Shown in pieces: positions 21,170 through 31,671 of a DNA stretch of 33,250 bases. Position numbers and translations under genes: made by a program. Origin of the DNA: Limnohabitans sp. GTDB taxonomy: Bacteria > Bacteroidota > Bacteroidia > Flavobacteriales > Flavobacteriaceae. Numbering within the stretch: position 1 is the first letter of the stretch; every line of letters starts with the position of its first letter. The stretch is from positions 1 to 33,250 of the forward strand of contig JASGCW010000039.1 of NCBI GenBank assembly GCA_030053945.1, written 5' to 3'. The notes under the pieces were generated by a model that was not told the origin of the DNA, searched no databases, and worked only from the letters and a program-made list of their open reading frames with translations.

Positions 21170-22279
21170 ATGAATAAGATGATTAGTTTATTTTTAAGTC
21201 TTTTTACGATTTTATTTTCCTCTTGTAATTCAAACAATGACAAATTACCTGATGGATTATATGCTGATATCGAAACTAGTAAAGGAAAAATTTTAGTACA
21301 ATTAGAATTTGAAAAAGTTCCAGTAACTGTGGCAAATTTTGTCTCTTTAGCCGAAGGAAAAAACCCTATGGTTAACGAAAAATATGCACGCAAACCTTTC
21401 TATGATGGATTAAAATTCCATAGAGTTATTGCAGATTTTATGATTCAAGGTGGCGACCCTGACGGAAATGGTCAAGGAGGTCCTGGTTACAAATTCAAAG
21501 ATGAATTTAACCCAACATTAAAACACTCTGGTCCTGGGATTTTATCTATGGCAAATGCTGGCCCTGGAACCAATGGAAGCCAATTTTTTATTACTCACAA
21601 GGCTACTGAATGGCTAGATAACAAACACAGTGTTTTTGGACACGTGGTAACTGGTCAAGACATTGTAAATAAAATTGCTCAAGATGATAAAATTGTAAAA
21701 ATCACCATCATCAGAAAAGGTGCAAAAGCTAAAAAATTTGACGCTGCAAAAGTTTTTAAACAAAGTGTAGAAAACCAAGTTAAAGAGCAAAAAGAGCTAG
21801 AAGCAAAAATTGCAAAAGCACAAGCTGACAAAGTAGCTTATTTCAATACAAACAAAGCTACTGCTACAAAATCAGAATCTGGCTTAGTATATAAAATCAT
21901 TAAAGAAGGTTCAGGTAAAAAACCTACAGCAGGATCTACTGTATATGTTCACTATGCTGGTTATTTTGAAGACGGGAAATTATTCGATTCAAGTTATGAA
22001 GAAGTGAACAAAGCTTATGGGAAATGGGACGCTAACCGTGCAGCTCAAGGCGGCTACCAACCATTCCCTTTCCAAGCAGGCAAAAAAGACGGATTGATTC
22101 CTGGATTCTTAGAAGGTTTAGAAAAAATGAATTTAGGAGACAAAGCTTTGTTATTTATTCCATCTAATTTAGGATACGGAGCTCAAGGTGCAGGAGGTGT
22201 AATTCCCCCTAACTCAAACTTAGTTTTTGAATTAGAACTTTTAGAAAGTTTACCTACTACAGCAAATCCATCAAAATAA
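21170..22279 (+). CDS. Dual cyclophilin-FKBP peptidyl-prolyl isomerase lipoprotein, 369 aa
   Basis: The lipoprotein signal ends FSSC (Cys19). Residues about 30-185 are a cyclophilin: [56 protein letters not shown]. Residues about 195-230 are a Lys/Ala/Glu coiled linker. Residues about 240-365 are an [58 protein letters not shown], then VFELELLE. The order cyclophilin first, FKBP second is the CFBP type of dual-family immunophilin known from Flavobacterium relatives and Treponema. Both domains look complete. It acts in the periplasm as a folding catalyst. It is the last gene of the nrnA-gldI operon and ends at a strong terminator. Confidence 0.92.
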   Translation: MNKMISLFLSLFTILFSSCNSNNDKLPDGLYADIETSKGKILVQLEFEKVPVTVANFVSLAEGKNPMVNEKYARKPFYDGLKFHRVIADFMIQGGDPDGNGQGGPGYKFKDEFNPTLKHSGPGILSMANAGPGTNGSQFFITHKATEWLDNKHSVFGHVVTGQDIVNKIAQDDKIVKITIIRKGAKAKKFDAAKVFKQSVENQVKEQKELEAKIAKAQADKVAYFNTNKATATKSESGLVYKIIKEGSGKKPTAGSTVYVHYAGYFEDGKLFDSSYEEVNKAYGKWDANRAAQGGYQPFPFQAGKKDGLIPGFLEGLEKMNLGDKALLFIPSNLGYGAQGAGGVIPPNSNLVFELELLESLPTTANPSK

Positions 22280-22281
22280 AC

Positions 22282-22308
22282 AAAAAACCGAGCATTGCTC
22301 GGTTTTTT
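22282..22308. terminator. Bidirectional terminator after the isomerase operon
   Basis: The stem CCGAGC/GCTCGG (22288-22293 and 22297-22302) carries flanking A6 and T6 tracts and a 3-nt loop. Its right end touches the stop codon of the opposing gene at 22308. Confidence 0.85.
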
Positions 22309-22748
22309 TATGCTTTAAACTTCCAATCGAATTCGTCTTCCTTATCATTAAAAACTGCACCTAATTCAAAACGAATGATTTCTCCATATTCGACTTGAAA
22401 AATCATCCAGTTACTCTCATTAAAATAATTATCTACAGAATCAAAACTTTCTATTTCTAAAGCCTTAAAGTTTTTAGATTTTAGTAAATTTTCGATTTCA
22501 ATTATTGGTCTATTTATAATTTTATTTTCAAATAATTCTAATTCAGTATTAGAAGAAATAATGTATCCTAATTTGAATTCTTCATCTTCATAAAATGTTA
22601 ATCGCAACTTTAGAGAAAAATATAGAAAAATGATATTTTTATCTTCATCTTTAAATTGTTTATCTGGTTGACCGTAAATCTTAATTACATCTGGTTGTTT
22701 CATCCCGAAAACCAGTTGATCCATACCTATTTTTGGATTTATCTTCAT
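22308..22748 (-). CDS. Small soluble protein, 146 aa, possible immunity-type protein
   Basis: No named family is claimed. The N-terminal pattern (KIGMDQLVFGMKQPDVIKIYGQPDKQFKDEDKNIIFLYF) resembles a small alpha-beta unit in which GM, then V, then GxPD recur. I recall this from SmpA/BamE-like and polymorphic-toxin immunity proteins. It continues with SLKLRLTFYEDEEFKLGYI and a Glu/Phe-rich acidic end. It has no signal and is acidic. A second small minus-strand gene with a 9-bp gap precedes it, so the pair is probably co-transcribed. No toxin gene lies nearby, so if they are immunity genes they are orphans. Confidence 0.6.
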   Translation of the reverse strand: MKINPKIGMDQLVFGMKQPDVIKIYGQPDKQFKDEDKNIIFLYFSLKLRLTFYEDEEFKLGYIISSNTELELFENKIINRPIIEIENLLKSKNFKALEIESFDSVDNYFNESNWMIFQVEYGEIIRFELGAVFNDKEDEFDWKFKA

Positions 22749-22757
22749 TTGTATATT

Positions 22758-23114
22758 TTATTCAGCAAATTCATCATAACGTATTGGAATCTGAGGATCA
22801 TACAGTGGACACTTATACTCTTCTAATATTTCGCATAGTTTTTCCATATCTTTTCCTTTAGTCCCATAGCAATTTATTTGCACACTCTGATTAGTTGTAA
22901 TAACGTGAAAAGCCCCTACTCCATTAGGATTCTTGAAGCTATTTTCATCTACTTTTTCCCATTTAGAAAAAACATTCGAGACTCTATTCACAATTACCTG
23001 AACAGGAAGATCTTCCAATCCTTCAACAGCTTCATTATCAACAAGTTTCTCATAAACCTCTTGATTATTCAAATAAATTTCTTCTTTATATCGCCAAAAA
23101 ACTAATTCGTACAT
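22758..23114 (-). CDS. Small soluble protein, 118 aa, possible orphan immunity protein
   Basis: The sequence MYELVFWRYKEEIYLNNQEVYEKLVD matches a family of short cytoplasmic proteins I recall from toxin-immunity neighbourhoods of Gram-negative and Gram-positive bacteria, recognisable by MYEL, an aromatic-Lys-Y motif and a CPLYDPQ motif (here YKCPLYDPQIP). The strand VGAFHVITTNQSVQINCYG precedes the CPLYDP end. It has no signal or membrane segment. The gene is the first of the pair with 22308-22748. The function assignment is only by resemblance and memory. Confidence 0.6.
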   Translation of the reverse strand: MYELVFWRYKEEIYLNNQEVYEKLVDNEAVEGLEDLPVQVIVNRVSNVFSKWEKVDENSFKNPNGVGAFHVITTNQSVQINCYGTKGKDMEKLCEILEEYKCPLYDPQIPIRYDEFAE

Positions 23115-23215
23115 TCTTTTTTTCCAAAAATAGAAAGAATTCTAGTTAAAAACACTAAGAGTTTCACCTTTTTTTAACACTAGTTTCCGTTAGGTTTTCA
23201 TAAATTAGCGCCCCC

Positions 23216-25504
23216 ATGAAAAGAAAAGAACTTAAAATAGCATCCCTGATTAGCTTATTGTTTTTTATAAAAACAAATTGCCAAAACATACAAGTAAATG
23301 ATACTTATACAGCACAACAACTAATTGAAAATGTACTAATAAATAGTAATTGTGCCCAAGTCTTTAATTTTAGTGTCACAGGAGGCAATTTCAGTACAGG
23401 CGAACAAAGTTATGGCTATTTCACTAATTCAAACCCTGCATTTCCTTTCACAAATGGAGTATTATTATGTACAGGAAAGGCAAACTCAGCTATAGGACCA
23501 AACACCTCGATAATCAGCGATGATGGAAATGTATTTTGGGGTGGAGACTCTGATTTAAATCAAGCTTTGAGTGTATCAAATACTATTAATTCAACTGTTT
23601 TAGAGTTTGATTTTATTCCTAAATCTTCAAAAGTAAGTTTTGATTATATTTTTGCTTCAGAAGAATACCACGACAATGCACAATGCATCTATTCGGATGG
23701 ATTTGCCTTTTTATTAAAAAAAGTTGGTTCTTCCACATATCAAAATTTAGCATTAATCCCTGACACAAATATTCCTGTAAAAGTTACTACTGTTCATCCT
23801 GATGTACCTGGAGGATGCTCTGCACAAAACGCAGTATATTTTGATCGTTACAACGACGCTACTTATCCTACAAATTTTAATGGACAAACAGTTGTTATGA
23901 CAGCAAAAGCAAATGTAGAAGCTGGAGCAACTTATCATATCAAACTTGTAATTGCAGATGAGGCAAATTACAAATATGATTCGGCTATTTTTTTAGGAGG
24001 AGGAAGTTTTAATAGTGATTTAAATTTTGGACCTGACAGATTAGTTTCTACTAACAACCCATACTGCTTTGGCGAAAACATTACTTTAGATGCGACACAA
24101 ACAGGAAGTAGCAATACTTACAAATGGTTCAAAAATGGCATTTTTACAGGAATTACAACCCCTACTTTTACCATCACAGATAACACTAACACAAACATTG
24201 TCAACTATTCAGTTGAAGTAAACATAAACGGAAGTTGTATATCAACAGGCAAAATTAAAATTCAGTTTGCAGCATCTCCAGTTCTGACAAATCAAACTTA
24301 CACTCAATGCGATAACGACTCTGACGGAATCACCACCTTCAACCTCACAAAACTCGATGATTCAATAAAAAACTACGATTTAAGTTTAGGAGTTGTAAGC
24401 TATTACGAAACAATAGGCGGAGTACAAATCAGTAACCCTAGAAATTACACCTCAACTGCTAAGACAATTTATGCTAAATGCTCTAATTCCTATGGCTGCA
24501 CAAGTTATGCTACAATAGTTTTAAAGATTGCCAACAACACACATCCCTCGCCTATATTTTTTACCAAATGTGACGATGACAATCTAAAAGATGGCAAAAC
24601 ACAAATCAATTTATCCTCTGAAATCACACCCTTGATAAGCACAACTTTTCCTATCGAATACTACGCATCTGCTCAAGAAGCAATTACCCAAGAAAACTTT
24701 TTACCCAATATATATTTTAATACTTCTGCAAATCATCAAAAGATTTTCGCTAGAATTATAGACGGAAAAGATTGTGTTAGTATCGTTGAAATAAATTTAA
24801 AAATTATTGCATTTACCCCTTCCAATTTTGAAGACGAAACGCTTTACATTTGTAAAGACAATAATTTGACTCTGAATGTTTCTGCTGGGTTCTCAAATTA
24901 CAATTGGAGTAATTCCCCATCTAATCACACCAATCAAAATACCATAAATACACCAGGTATTTACACTGTAGAAGTAACTAACGCAGAAGGATGTAAAGCA
25001 ACAAAAAAATTCTCAGTTTTTCTTTCGGCTCCAGCCACAAATATAAATGCTCAAATCATAGATTTTTCAGACAACAACTCTATCCAAATACTTTACACAG
25101 ACAATGGAGGAGATTATGTTTTTTCAATTGATGGAATTAATTACCAGAGAGATTCTATTTTTCAAAATTTATCCCCAGGAGAATATACCATTTATGTCAA
25201 AGATTTAAGAGGTTGCCTACCTATTGTTTCAAAAAAAGTTTTTGTTTTAGATTTTCCAAAATTCTTCACCCCAAACGGTGATGGCTACAATGATATGTGG
25301 CAAATTAAAAACTTAAATCATTATCCCGAGTCAACAATCTCTATATTTGACAGATATGGAAAATTGCTAAAACAATTTAGCTCATATTCAAATGGATGGA
25401 ATGGCACATACAACAATGAAAACCTACCAGCTGATGATTATTGGTTTGTTTTAACACTTTCTAATCAAACAATTATAAAAAATCATTTTTCACTTAAAAG
25501 ATAA
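23216..25504 (+). CDS. T9SS type B cell-surface protein with choice-of-anchor L domain, 762 aa
   Basis: The signal peptide is about 1-22. Residues about 30-265 show the choice-of-anchor L pattern (TYTAQQLIENVLINSNCAQVFN, SEEYHDNAQCIYSDGFAFLL, VIADEANYKYDSAIFLGGGSF). Residues about 270-670 are Ig-like or adhesion modules with QCDNDSDGITTFNL motifs. The last 83 residues (from FPKFFTPNGDGYNDMW through YWFVLTLSNQT to the end HFSLKR) are the gliding-motility-associated CTD (TIGR04131), the type B T9SS targeting signal. It should be exported by SecYEG, then carried over the outer membrane by T9SS and anchored on the surface. The next gene has the same CTD and related modules. Confidence 0.9.
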   Translation: MKRKELKIASLISLLFFIKTNCQNIQVNDTYTAQQLIENVLINSNCAQVFNFSVTGGNFSTGEQSYGYFTNSNPAFPFTNGVLLCTGKANSAIGPNTSIISDDGNVFWGGDSDLNQALSVSNTINSTVLEFDFIPKSSKVSFDYIFASEEYHDNAQCIYSDGFAFLLKKVGSSTYQNLALIPDTNIPVKVTTVHPDVPGGCSAQNAVYFDRYNDATYPTNFNGQTVVMTAKANVEAGATYHIKLVIADEANYKYDSAIFLGGGSFNSDLNFGPDRLVSTNNPYCFGENITLDATQTGSSNTYKWFKNGIFTGITTPTFTITDNTNTNIVNYSVEVNINGSCISTGKIKIQFAASPVLTNQTYTQCDNDSDGITTFNLTKLDDSIKNYDLSLGVVSYYETIGGVQISNPRNYTSTAKTIYAKCSNSYGCTSYATIVLKIANNTHPSPIFFTKCDDDNLKDGKTQINLSSEITPLISTTFPIEYYASAQEAITQENFLPNIYFNTSANHQKIFARIIDGKDCVSIVEINLKIIAFTPSNFEDETLYICKDNNLTLNVSAGFSNYNWSNSPSNHTNQNTINTPGIYTVEVTNAEGCKATKKFSVFLSAPATNINAQIIDFSDNNSIQILYTDNGGDYVFSIDGINYQRDSIFQNLSPGEYTIYVKDLRGCLPIVSKKVFVLDFPKFFTPNGDGYNDMWQIKNLNHYPESTISIFDRYGKLLKQFSSYSNGWNGTYNNENLPADDYWFVLTLSNQTIIKNHFSLKR

Positions 25505-25508
25505 TAAC

Positions 25509-25516
25509 TATCTTTG
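25509..25516 (+). promoter_or_regulatory. -7 element of the 25551 gene
   Basis: TATCTTTG is an exact TAnnTTTG match located five bases after the stop of the preceding gene and 35 bp before the ATG at 25551. A weak hairpin with a T run (25503-25534) overlaps it, so the two surface-protein genes may be partly uncoupled. Confidence 0.45.
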
Positions 25517-25550
25517 AAACCGTTATTTTTTTTTAAATCCAAAAACAACT

Positions 25551-28500
25551 ATGAGAGCTAAGTTTATATTTTTAACATTTTTAATAAATATAATGTGTTT
25601 TTCACAATCTAGTAAAACGCACTATATTCCACCTCTATCAAACACGACCTTTTATCCTACCGAAAATCATTATTTGTATATATCTTGTTCAAGTACTACA
25701 GACATAACATATAAAGTAACTCCAATTGGAGGAACTCCATTCACAGGTACTGTAAGAAGAGATAATCCGCAAGAAATCTTAATTGGAAATGGCTCCGATA
25801 CACAAATATTAGCAAACCAAACAAAAGTAAGTACAATTCTAAACAATAAAGGATACATTATTGAAGCAGAAGACTTAATATATGTAACCGTTCGTGTAAT
25901 GGCTAACAACAGCCTTCATGCAGGAGGACTTGTTTCTAAAGGATTAGCCGCTCTAGGCACTCAATTCAGAATAGGAGCTTTTACCAATAAAAATGCAACT
26001 CCTCAAGACAACAAACACTATACTTTTGCATCTATCCTAGCAACAGAAAACAATACTATAGTTTCTTTTAGTGATCTAAAGCCAGGAATTGTTTTACTAA
26101 ACAACAGCGGAGGTTCTACACCAGCAAGTGTAACACTTAATGCTGGTCAAAGTTATATTCTTGCCTCTCAAGGAACAACCAATATAGATAGAATGATTGG
26201 TGCGTTAATCACATCAAACAAACCTATAGCGGTAAACTGTGGCTCATATGGTGGTAGTAATGGATTTAGCCAATCATCAGATTTAGGATTTGACCAAATT
26301 GTATCTGCTGAAAGAACTGGAAAAGAATATATTTTTATTAGAGGAGAAGGTGGAACTTATGACACCGAACACCCTCTCATTGTAGCTCACGTAAACAATA
26401 CAGAAATTTACTTAAACGGAAGCACAACTCCAGCTGCTACAATAAATGCTGGACAATATTATGATTTAACAGGTACTGCATTTACAGCAGAAGGTAATTT
26501 ATATGTGAGAACTTCAGAAAATGTATTTGCATATCAAGGTATTGATGGTGGTGGTGGTGACCCTAATCAAAATTTACATTTCTTACCACCTTTAAGCTGT
26601 GAAACTCCAAAAATAATTGACAACATACCTTTCATAAATCAAATTGGGACTATTACAAATTTTAATGGTACTGTCTGTATCGTAGCTGAAACAGGTGCCT
26701 CATTAAACTTCTTAATTAACGGCACCAACTATACTCTTGCCACTTTACCAACTGCAGGAATCACAGTTTCTGGTCCTAACGTTGTTACAGGAAATGCAGG
26801 ATATGTTACCTATAAATTTTCTGGAATGACAGGAAATGTTTCTGTTTTTTCCTCTAAGTCCGTATATCTTTCATATTATGGCTCAAGTGGAGCTGCTACT
26901 TATGGCGGTTTTTATTCTGGATTTACTTATAAACCAGAAATAACATTTGCAAAAATTAATGCATCATCTGATAATAGCTGTATTCCAAATGTGCAATTAG
27001 GTGTAAACACAACTAGTTCTTTTGATAATTTTCAATGGTTTTTTAATGGTAGTCCAATTCTTGGTGCTACCTCTAACACTTACACACCAACGCAACCTGG
27101 CTTTTATAAAGTAAGAGGAGTTATTTCAAGTTGTCCAAGTGCTAGTGCTTTAGAATCAGAAGACATTCCTGTTAGTTCTTGTCCAACAAATCTAGACAAC
27201 GACCTTGTTAATGATAATTACGATATTGATTTAGACAATGATGGAATTACAAATTGCACAGAGTCATTTGGAAACCAAATCATAAATACTACTGGCGCAA
27301 CAGGCTCAATTGCTAGTTCATCAATAACATACACTAACAACATCACCACTTCTGGCACTGCTGCTGCTACTCCTTTTACAGGAAATACAGATGGAAGTTT
27401 TATTACAGAAACTCCAGCAGGAAAAGGTAATTCAGTGAGTTATAATTTAACTTTCAATCAACCTGTTAATATTGGATTGGAATATCCTGCGACTGTCAGT
27501 ACATCAGATTTATTGAATTCAAATGCTGAATATTTTGTCAATTCCGACATTAACAAAACAATTACTATTTTAAATCCTGCAAATCAGTTATTAATTGATA
27601 CTAACTATGACGGAATTTACGAAAGCGGAATTACTGTATTTTCCTCTTTTGAAATACGTTTTAGGCTAAACGGAAGTACTCCTTTAGCATCAGGTACTGG
27701 GAATTTTAAATTACTTTCTTATCAAACACGCTCTTTTAAAATAACTCACAGAAACATTTCTGACAACTTAACCAAATCATCATTTAAACTATTTGCACCT
27801 TGTGTACCTAAAGATACTGATACTGACGGAAATCCTGATCAAACAGATAGTGACAGTGACAACGATGGTATTCCAGATATAACAGAAGCACAAGTAAATA
27901 ATGCTTTACCACTTTCTGGGACAGACACAAACAAAGATGGTCTTGACAATACATTTGAACCTGGTCTAACACCTGTAGATACAGATAATGATGGAGTTAA
28001 AGATTATTTAGATTTAGATTCTGACAATGATGGAATTTTAGACAAAAATGAAGGTATTGCTGATACCGATACAGACGGCATAAAGAACTATCGTGAGTTA
28101 GATTCAGATAACGACTTATGTTTTGACGTAAAAGAAGCTGGCTTTTTAGACCCTAACAATGATGGTTTACTTGGCGCAATCGCTCCACCCACAACAAATG
28201 CTAATGGACTTGTAACTAGCGGTGTAGGATACACAACTCCTAATAACAACTATATCATTTCTGCTCCAATTGTAATTACAACTCAACCAAAGGCAGTTCC
28301 TACTTGTGAGCTTGAAAAAGTAACAATAAGCTTAACAGATAATGGAGGAAACACCTATCAGTGGCAACTATCTACAGATGGCGCCACAACTTGGGTTAAC
28401 CTTACAGACAATGCAACATATAGCGGAACTAACACCCGAACACTTGTTATAAATAGTGTACCAATGGCGATGGATGGCTATAGATATAGAGTTTATTTAA

Positions 28501-29990
28501 AGAAAACTGGTAATTCATGTGACTTAATTTCATCTGATGTATCATTAAAAATTCTTGCTCTACCAGTTGTAAACACTCCTATTTCAATTACTCAATGTGA
28601 TAACGATACTGACGCCATAGCTCCAATAAATTTGACAATAAAAAACAATCTGATTTCTTCAAACTATGTGAATGAAACTTTCACATACTATAAAACATTA
28701 TTAGGAGCACAAAATGCTGATCCTGCACAATTAATTTCTAACCCTACTGCATTTGAAAACATTGGTTCTCCTTTTAATATAACTGTATGGGCTAGAGTTC
28801 AAAATGCAGATGGTTGTTATAGAACTGCAGAAATTAGAGCTCAAGTTATTGTTACTCAAATTTCAAAAACATATTCTTTCTCTGAATGTGATGATTATTT
28901 AAACGAAATTGACGATGATCACGACGGAATTTCTAGATTTAATGTAAGCAGTGTTGAAGCAGATTTAAGAGCAAACGTACTACCAACTACTGGCAATTAC
29001 TCAATTCAATACTATAGAAATGTAGCCGACAGAGATGCGCAAACAAATCCAATTACTAATCCAGTTGATTTTAGAAATGATATTCCTGTTAATGTAGGCA
29101 TAACAACACCACCGTTTATTCCTTACCAAACTATATGGGCACGTGTTAACAGTAATGTTAGTACTGATTGTTTTGGTTTTGCAAGAATTGATTTGATTGT
29201 TGAAAAATTACCTAAAATAACTCCTATAGCACCTTATCTAGATTGTAATGCTAAAAATGGCATTTCTGATTTTAACACTTCAACCTTAGAATCTGACATA
29301 CTAGCTGGGCAAACTAATGTTAATGTAACTTATTTTGATTCAGCTAATAATCCACTAAAAGACGCTTATGGTGTTTTAATACCGAGTCCTTTCCCTGCAA
29401 CTTTCAGTAGTAGATCACAAACAATTACCGCTAGATTAACGAACAGTACAACTAATGACCCAGACGGAGCTTGTTGGGATGAAGTTACGATTAAATTTAC
29501 TGCTTCTAACAAGGCGACTATACTACCGCCAACAGTTGTTGATTTGACAGATTACAACACAATTACCGTTCATATAAGTGGAGACGGAGATTATGTTTAC
29601 AGTTTAGACAATCCTGATGGACCATTTCAAACTTCAAACACGTTCTTAAATGTTATGCCTGATATTCATGTTGTATATGTAAAAGATTTGAACGGTTGTG
29701 GAACTTCAAACAGAGAAGTATATGTTTTAGGAATACCTAAATTCTTGACTCCAAACGGAGATGGCTATCACGACACTTGGAATGTGAAAGGTATTAGCAA
29801 ACTTTTTAACGCTAAAACAATTATCTACATATTTGACAGATATGGTAAATTACTTAAACAAATTTCACCTCTAGGAGAAGGATGGAACGGAACCTATAAT
29901 GGAGAACCATTACCAGCAGATGATTACTGGTATTCTATTCAATTTGAAGATGGTAGAATTGCAAAAGGAAATTTTGCTTTAAAAAGATAA
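25551..29990 (+). CDS. Large T9SS type B surface protein: IgGFc-binding-like, TSP3, Ig-like modules, 1479 aa
   Basis: After a signal peptide, residues about 30-465 resemble the IgGFc-binding-protein domain ([34 protein letters not shown]). Near 546-572 and 756-854 are thrombospondin type-3 Ca-binding motifs of the DxDxDGxxD type ([30 protein letters not shown]). Residues about 915-1390 are Ig-like or QCDND-type modules shared with the gene before. The final 85 residues (from [20 protein letters not shown], through [12 protein letters not shown], to FALKR) are the type B T9SS CTD. It should be exported and held on the surface as an adhesin. It has its own -7 box and a strong terminator. Confidence 0.9.
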   Translation: MRAKFIFLTFLINIMCFSQSSKTHYIPPLSNTTFYPTENHYLYISCSSTTDITYKVTPIGGTPFTGTVRRDNPQEILIGNGSDTQILANQTKVSTILNNKGYIIEAEDLIYVTVRVMANNSLHAGGLVSKGLAALGTQFRIGAFTNKNATPQDNKHYTFASILATENNTIVSFSDLKPGIVLLNNSGGSTPASVTLNAGQSYILASQGTTNIDRMIGALITSNKPIAVNCGSYGGSNGFSQSSDLGFDQIVSAERTGKEYIFIRGEGGTYDTEHPLIVAHVNNTEIYLNGSTTPAATINAGQYYDLTGTAFTAEGNLYVRTSENVFAYQGIDGGGGDPNQNLHFLPPLSCETPKIIDNIPFINQIGTITNFNGTVCIVAETGASLNFLINGTNYTLATLPTAGITVSGPNVVTGNAGYVTYKFSGMTGNVSVFSSKSVYLSYYGSSGAATYGGFYSGFTYKPEITFAKINASSDNSCIPNVQLGVNTTSSFDNFQWFFNGSPILGATSNTYTPTQPGFYKVRGVISSCPSASALESEDIPVSSCPTNLDNDLVNDNYDIDLDNDGITNCTESFGNQIINTTGATGSIASSSITYTNNITTSGTAAATPFTGNTDGSFITETPAGKGNSVSYNLTFNQPVNIGLEYPATVSTSDLLNSNAEYFVNSDINKTITILNPANQLLIDTNYDGIYESGITVFSSFEIRFRLNGSTPLASGTGNFKLLSYQTRSFKITHRNISDNLTKSSFKLFAPCVPKDTDTDGNPDQTDSDSDNDGIPDITEAQVNNALPLSGTDTNKDGLDNTFEPGLTPVDTDNDGVKDYLDLDSDNDGILDKNEGIADTDTDGIKNYRELDSDNDLCFDVKEAGFLDPNNDGLLGAIAPPTTNANGLVTSGVGYTTPNNNYIISAPIVITTQPKAVPTCELEKVTISLTDNGGNTYQWQLSTDGATTWVNLTDNATYSGTNTRTLVINSVPMAMDGYRYRVYLKKTGNSCDLISSDVSLKILALPVVNTPISITQCDNDTDAIAPINLTIKNNLISSNYVNETFTYYKTLLGAQNADPAQLISNPTAFENIGSPFNITVWARVQNADGCYRTAEIRAQVIVTQISKTYSFSECDDYLNEIDDDHDGISRFNVSSVEADLRANVLPTTGNYSIQYYRNVADRDAQTNPITNPVDFRNDIPVNVGITTPPFIPYQTIWARVNSNVSTDCFGFARIDLIVEKLPKITPIAPYLDCNAKNGISDFNTSTLESDILAGQTNVNVTYFDSANNPLKDAYGVLIPSPFPATFSSRSQTITARLTNSTTNDPDGACWDEVTIKFTASNKATILPPTVVDLTDYNTITVHISGDGDYVYSLDNPDGPFQTSNTFLNVMPDIHVVYVKDLNGCGTSNREVYVLGIPKFLTPNGDGYHDTWNVKGISKLFNAKTIIYIFDRYGKLLKQISPLGEGWNGTYNGEPLPADDYWYSIQFEDGRIAKGNFALKR

Positions 29991-29996
29991 AAAATT

Positions 29997-30024
29997 AACC
30001 CCCGAAAATTTTCGGGGGTTTTTT
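29997..30024 (+). terminator. Strong palindromic terminator
   Basis: AACCCCCGAAAA (29997-30008) and TTTTCGGGGGTT (30009-30020) are perfect inverted copies, continued by a T run to 30024. It lies six bases after the surface-protein stop codon. Confidence 0.9.
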
Positions 30025-30071
30025 CTTCAAAAAAAGTATTGAAAAAAGTTTACGAAAACGTTTGAAATAGA

Positions 30072-30079
30072 TACTTTTG
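30072..30079 (+). promoter_or_regulatory. -7 element of the GAPDH gene
   Basis: TACTTTTG matches TAnnTTTG exactly. A TTTAC element lies about 18 bp upstream. The predicted start near 30083 gives a leader of about 26 nt. Confidence 0.55.
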
Positions 30080-30108
30080 CATCATCAAATTTTTTTACAC
30101 AAAAAGAA

Positions 30109-31554
30109 ATGGACAACACAACTTATGAAAAAGAATTAGCTTTTCAAGCAGACAGAAGAAAAGCAGCTGTAGAATTTATTAAAATAGTAAGTGATTTATG
30201 GTATGACAAATCAATCGAAATGGTTTTATTTAGAAATCAATTGATTGACAGAAGTGTTAGCGACATTATGAATCTACATGAATATGCTGTAGAGTTTGTT
30301 CAAAAGCCTATCAATATATTTGATTCTGTAGAAATATTAAGAGCTATCGAATCTTTAGATTTACCACCATCAAGAATTGATATTGGTAAATTAACATACG
30401 AATACCATTTAGAAGACAACAAATATAACGATGCTAAAGCGTTTGTAATAGACAAACTTAAAGAAGCTAAAAACACTAACGATATTAAACCTAAAGATGT
30501 AGTACTTTACGGATTTGGACGTATTGGTCGTTTATTAGCTCGCGAACTAATGTCTAAAGTTGGTAAAGGACAACAATTAAGACTTCGTGCTATTGTAACT
30601 CGTGATAAAAACGACGCTGTATTATTAGAGAAACGTGCTTCTTTATTACGTTATGATTCAGTTCACGGTGATTTTGAAGGCTCAGTTCAAGCAGATATTG
30701 AGAACAATGCTCTAACTATAAATGGAACAACAGTTCACATTATTACTGCAAATTCTCCGGAAGAAATTGACTATACAAAATTTGGAATCAACGACGCATT
30801 AGTAATTGACAACACTGGTGCTTTCACAACAGAAGAAGCTTTGAGTCGTCACCTTACTTCTAAAGGAGTTGACAAAGTTTTATTAACAGCTCCTGGTAAA
30901 GGTGTTCCAAATATCGTTTACGGAGTAAACCACGAAGATTACAAACCAGAAGAAGTTAAAATTTATTCTGCTGCTTCATGTACTACAAACGCAATTACTC
31001 CAGTTCTTGCTGCAATTGAAGAAACTCTTGGCGTTGTAAAAGGACATATCGAAACAATTCACGCTTATACTAACGACCAAAACTTGGTTGACAATATGCA
31101 CAAAAAGTACCGTAGAGGTCGTTCTGCTGCCTTAAATATGGTAATCACAGAAACTGGTGCAGGAAGTGCTGTTGCAAAAGCTTTACCAAGTCTAGCTGGA
31201 AAATTAACATCAAACGCAATTCGTGTTCCTGTTCCTAATGGTTCATTAGTAGTTTTAAATCTAGAAGTAAACAAAACTACTTCTGTTGAAGATTTAAACA
31301 ACATTATGAAAAGATATGCATTAGAAGGAAAATTAGTTGAGCAAATTAAATACGAATTAAACAACGAGTTAGTTTCTTCAGATATCGTTGGTTCATCTGC
31401 ACCTTCAATTTTTGACAGTAACGCAACTATTGTTTCTGGAGATGGCAAAAACGTGGTAATGTATGTATGGTATGATAATGAGTATGGCTACAGCCACCAA
31501 GTTATTAGATTAGCTAAATACATTGCACAAGTTAGAAGATATACTTACTATTAA
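30109..31554 (+). CDS. Long-form glyceraldehyde-3-phosphate dehydrogenase, 481 aa
   Basis: The catalytic half is a normal GAPDH: NAD-fold GFGRIGR (about 135-141), active-site SAASCTTN with Cys291, His318 in HAYTNDQN, RRGRSAALNMVITETGAG, and NAIRVPVPNGSLVVLN. It catalyses oxidative phosphorylation of glyceraldehyde-3-phosphate in glycolysis and the reverse in gluconeogenesis. About 130 residues precede the Rossmann start, so it belongs to the long GAPDH group (about 460-480 residues) seen in Bacteroidota and Gammaproteobacteria, not the usual 335-residue kind. The position after strand 2, where NAD enzymes have Asp, reads VTRDKN, so cofactor use may differ. It has its own promoter and terminator. 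Confidence 0.92.
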   Translation: MDNTTYEKELAFQADRRKAAVEFIKIVSDLWYDKSIEMVLFRNQLIDRSVSDIMNLHEYAVEFVQKPINIFDSVEILRAIESLDLPPSRIDIGKLTYEYHLEDNKYNDAKAFVIDKLKEAKNTNDIKPKDVVLYGFGRIGRLLARELMSKVGKGQQLRLRAIVTRDKNDAVLLEKRASLLRYDSVHGDFEGSVQADIENNALTINGTTVHIITANSPEEIDYTKFGINDALVIDNTGAFTTEEALSRHLTSKGVDKVLLTAPGKGVPNIVYGVNHEDYKPEEVKIYSAASCTTNAITPVLAAIEETLGVVKGHIETIHAYTNDQNLVDNMHKKYRRGRSAALNMVITETGAGSAVAKALPSLAGKLTSNAIRVPVPNGSLVVLNLEVNKTTSVEDLNNIMKRYALEGKLVEQIKYELNNELVSSDIVGSSAPSIFDSNATIVSGDGKNVVMYVWYDNEYGYSHQVIRLAKYIAQVRRYTYY

Positions 31555-31574
31555 TAGTCAATAAAAATCAACTT

Positions 31575-31607
31575 AAAAGCTGTTCAAAATTCCGAACAGC
31601 TTTTTTT
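31575..31607 (+). terminator. Terminator after the GAPDH gene
   Basis: AAAAGCTGTTC (31575-31585) pairs with GAACAGCTTTT (31594-31604) around an 8-nt loop and is followed by T to 31607. Confidence 0.85.
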
Positions 31608-31671
31608 ATGCCAAATGGCTACACAATATAAACACAGAATGATTTAAATTCGGGGTAAACAAATTAAAAAA

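Noticed and set aside
30019..30063. Regulatory RNA upstream of GAPDH.
   Set aside because: The sequence is mostly the T-tail of the preceding terminator plus ordinary AT-rich DNA before the promoter box. I see no conserved fold.
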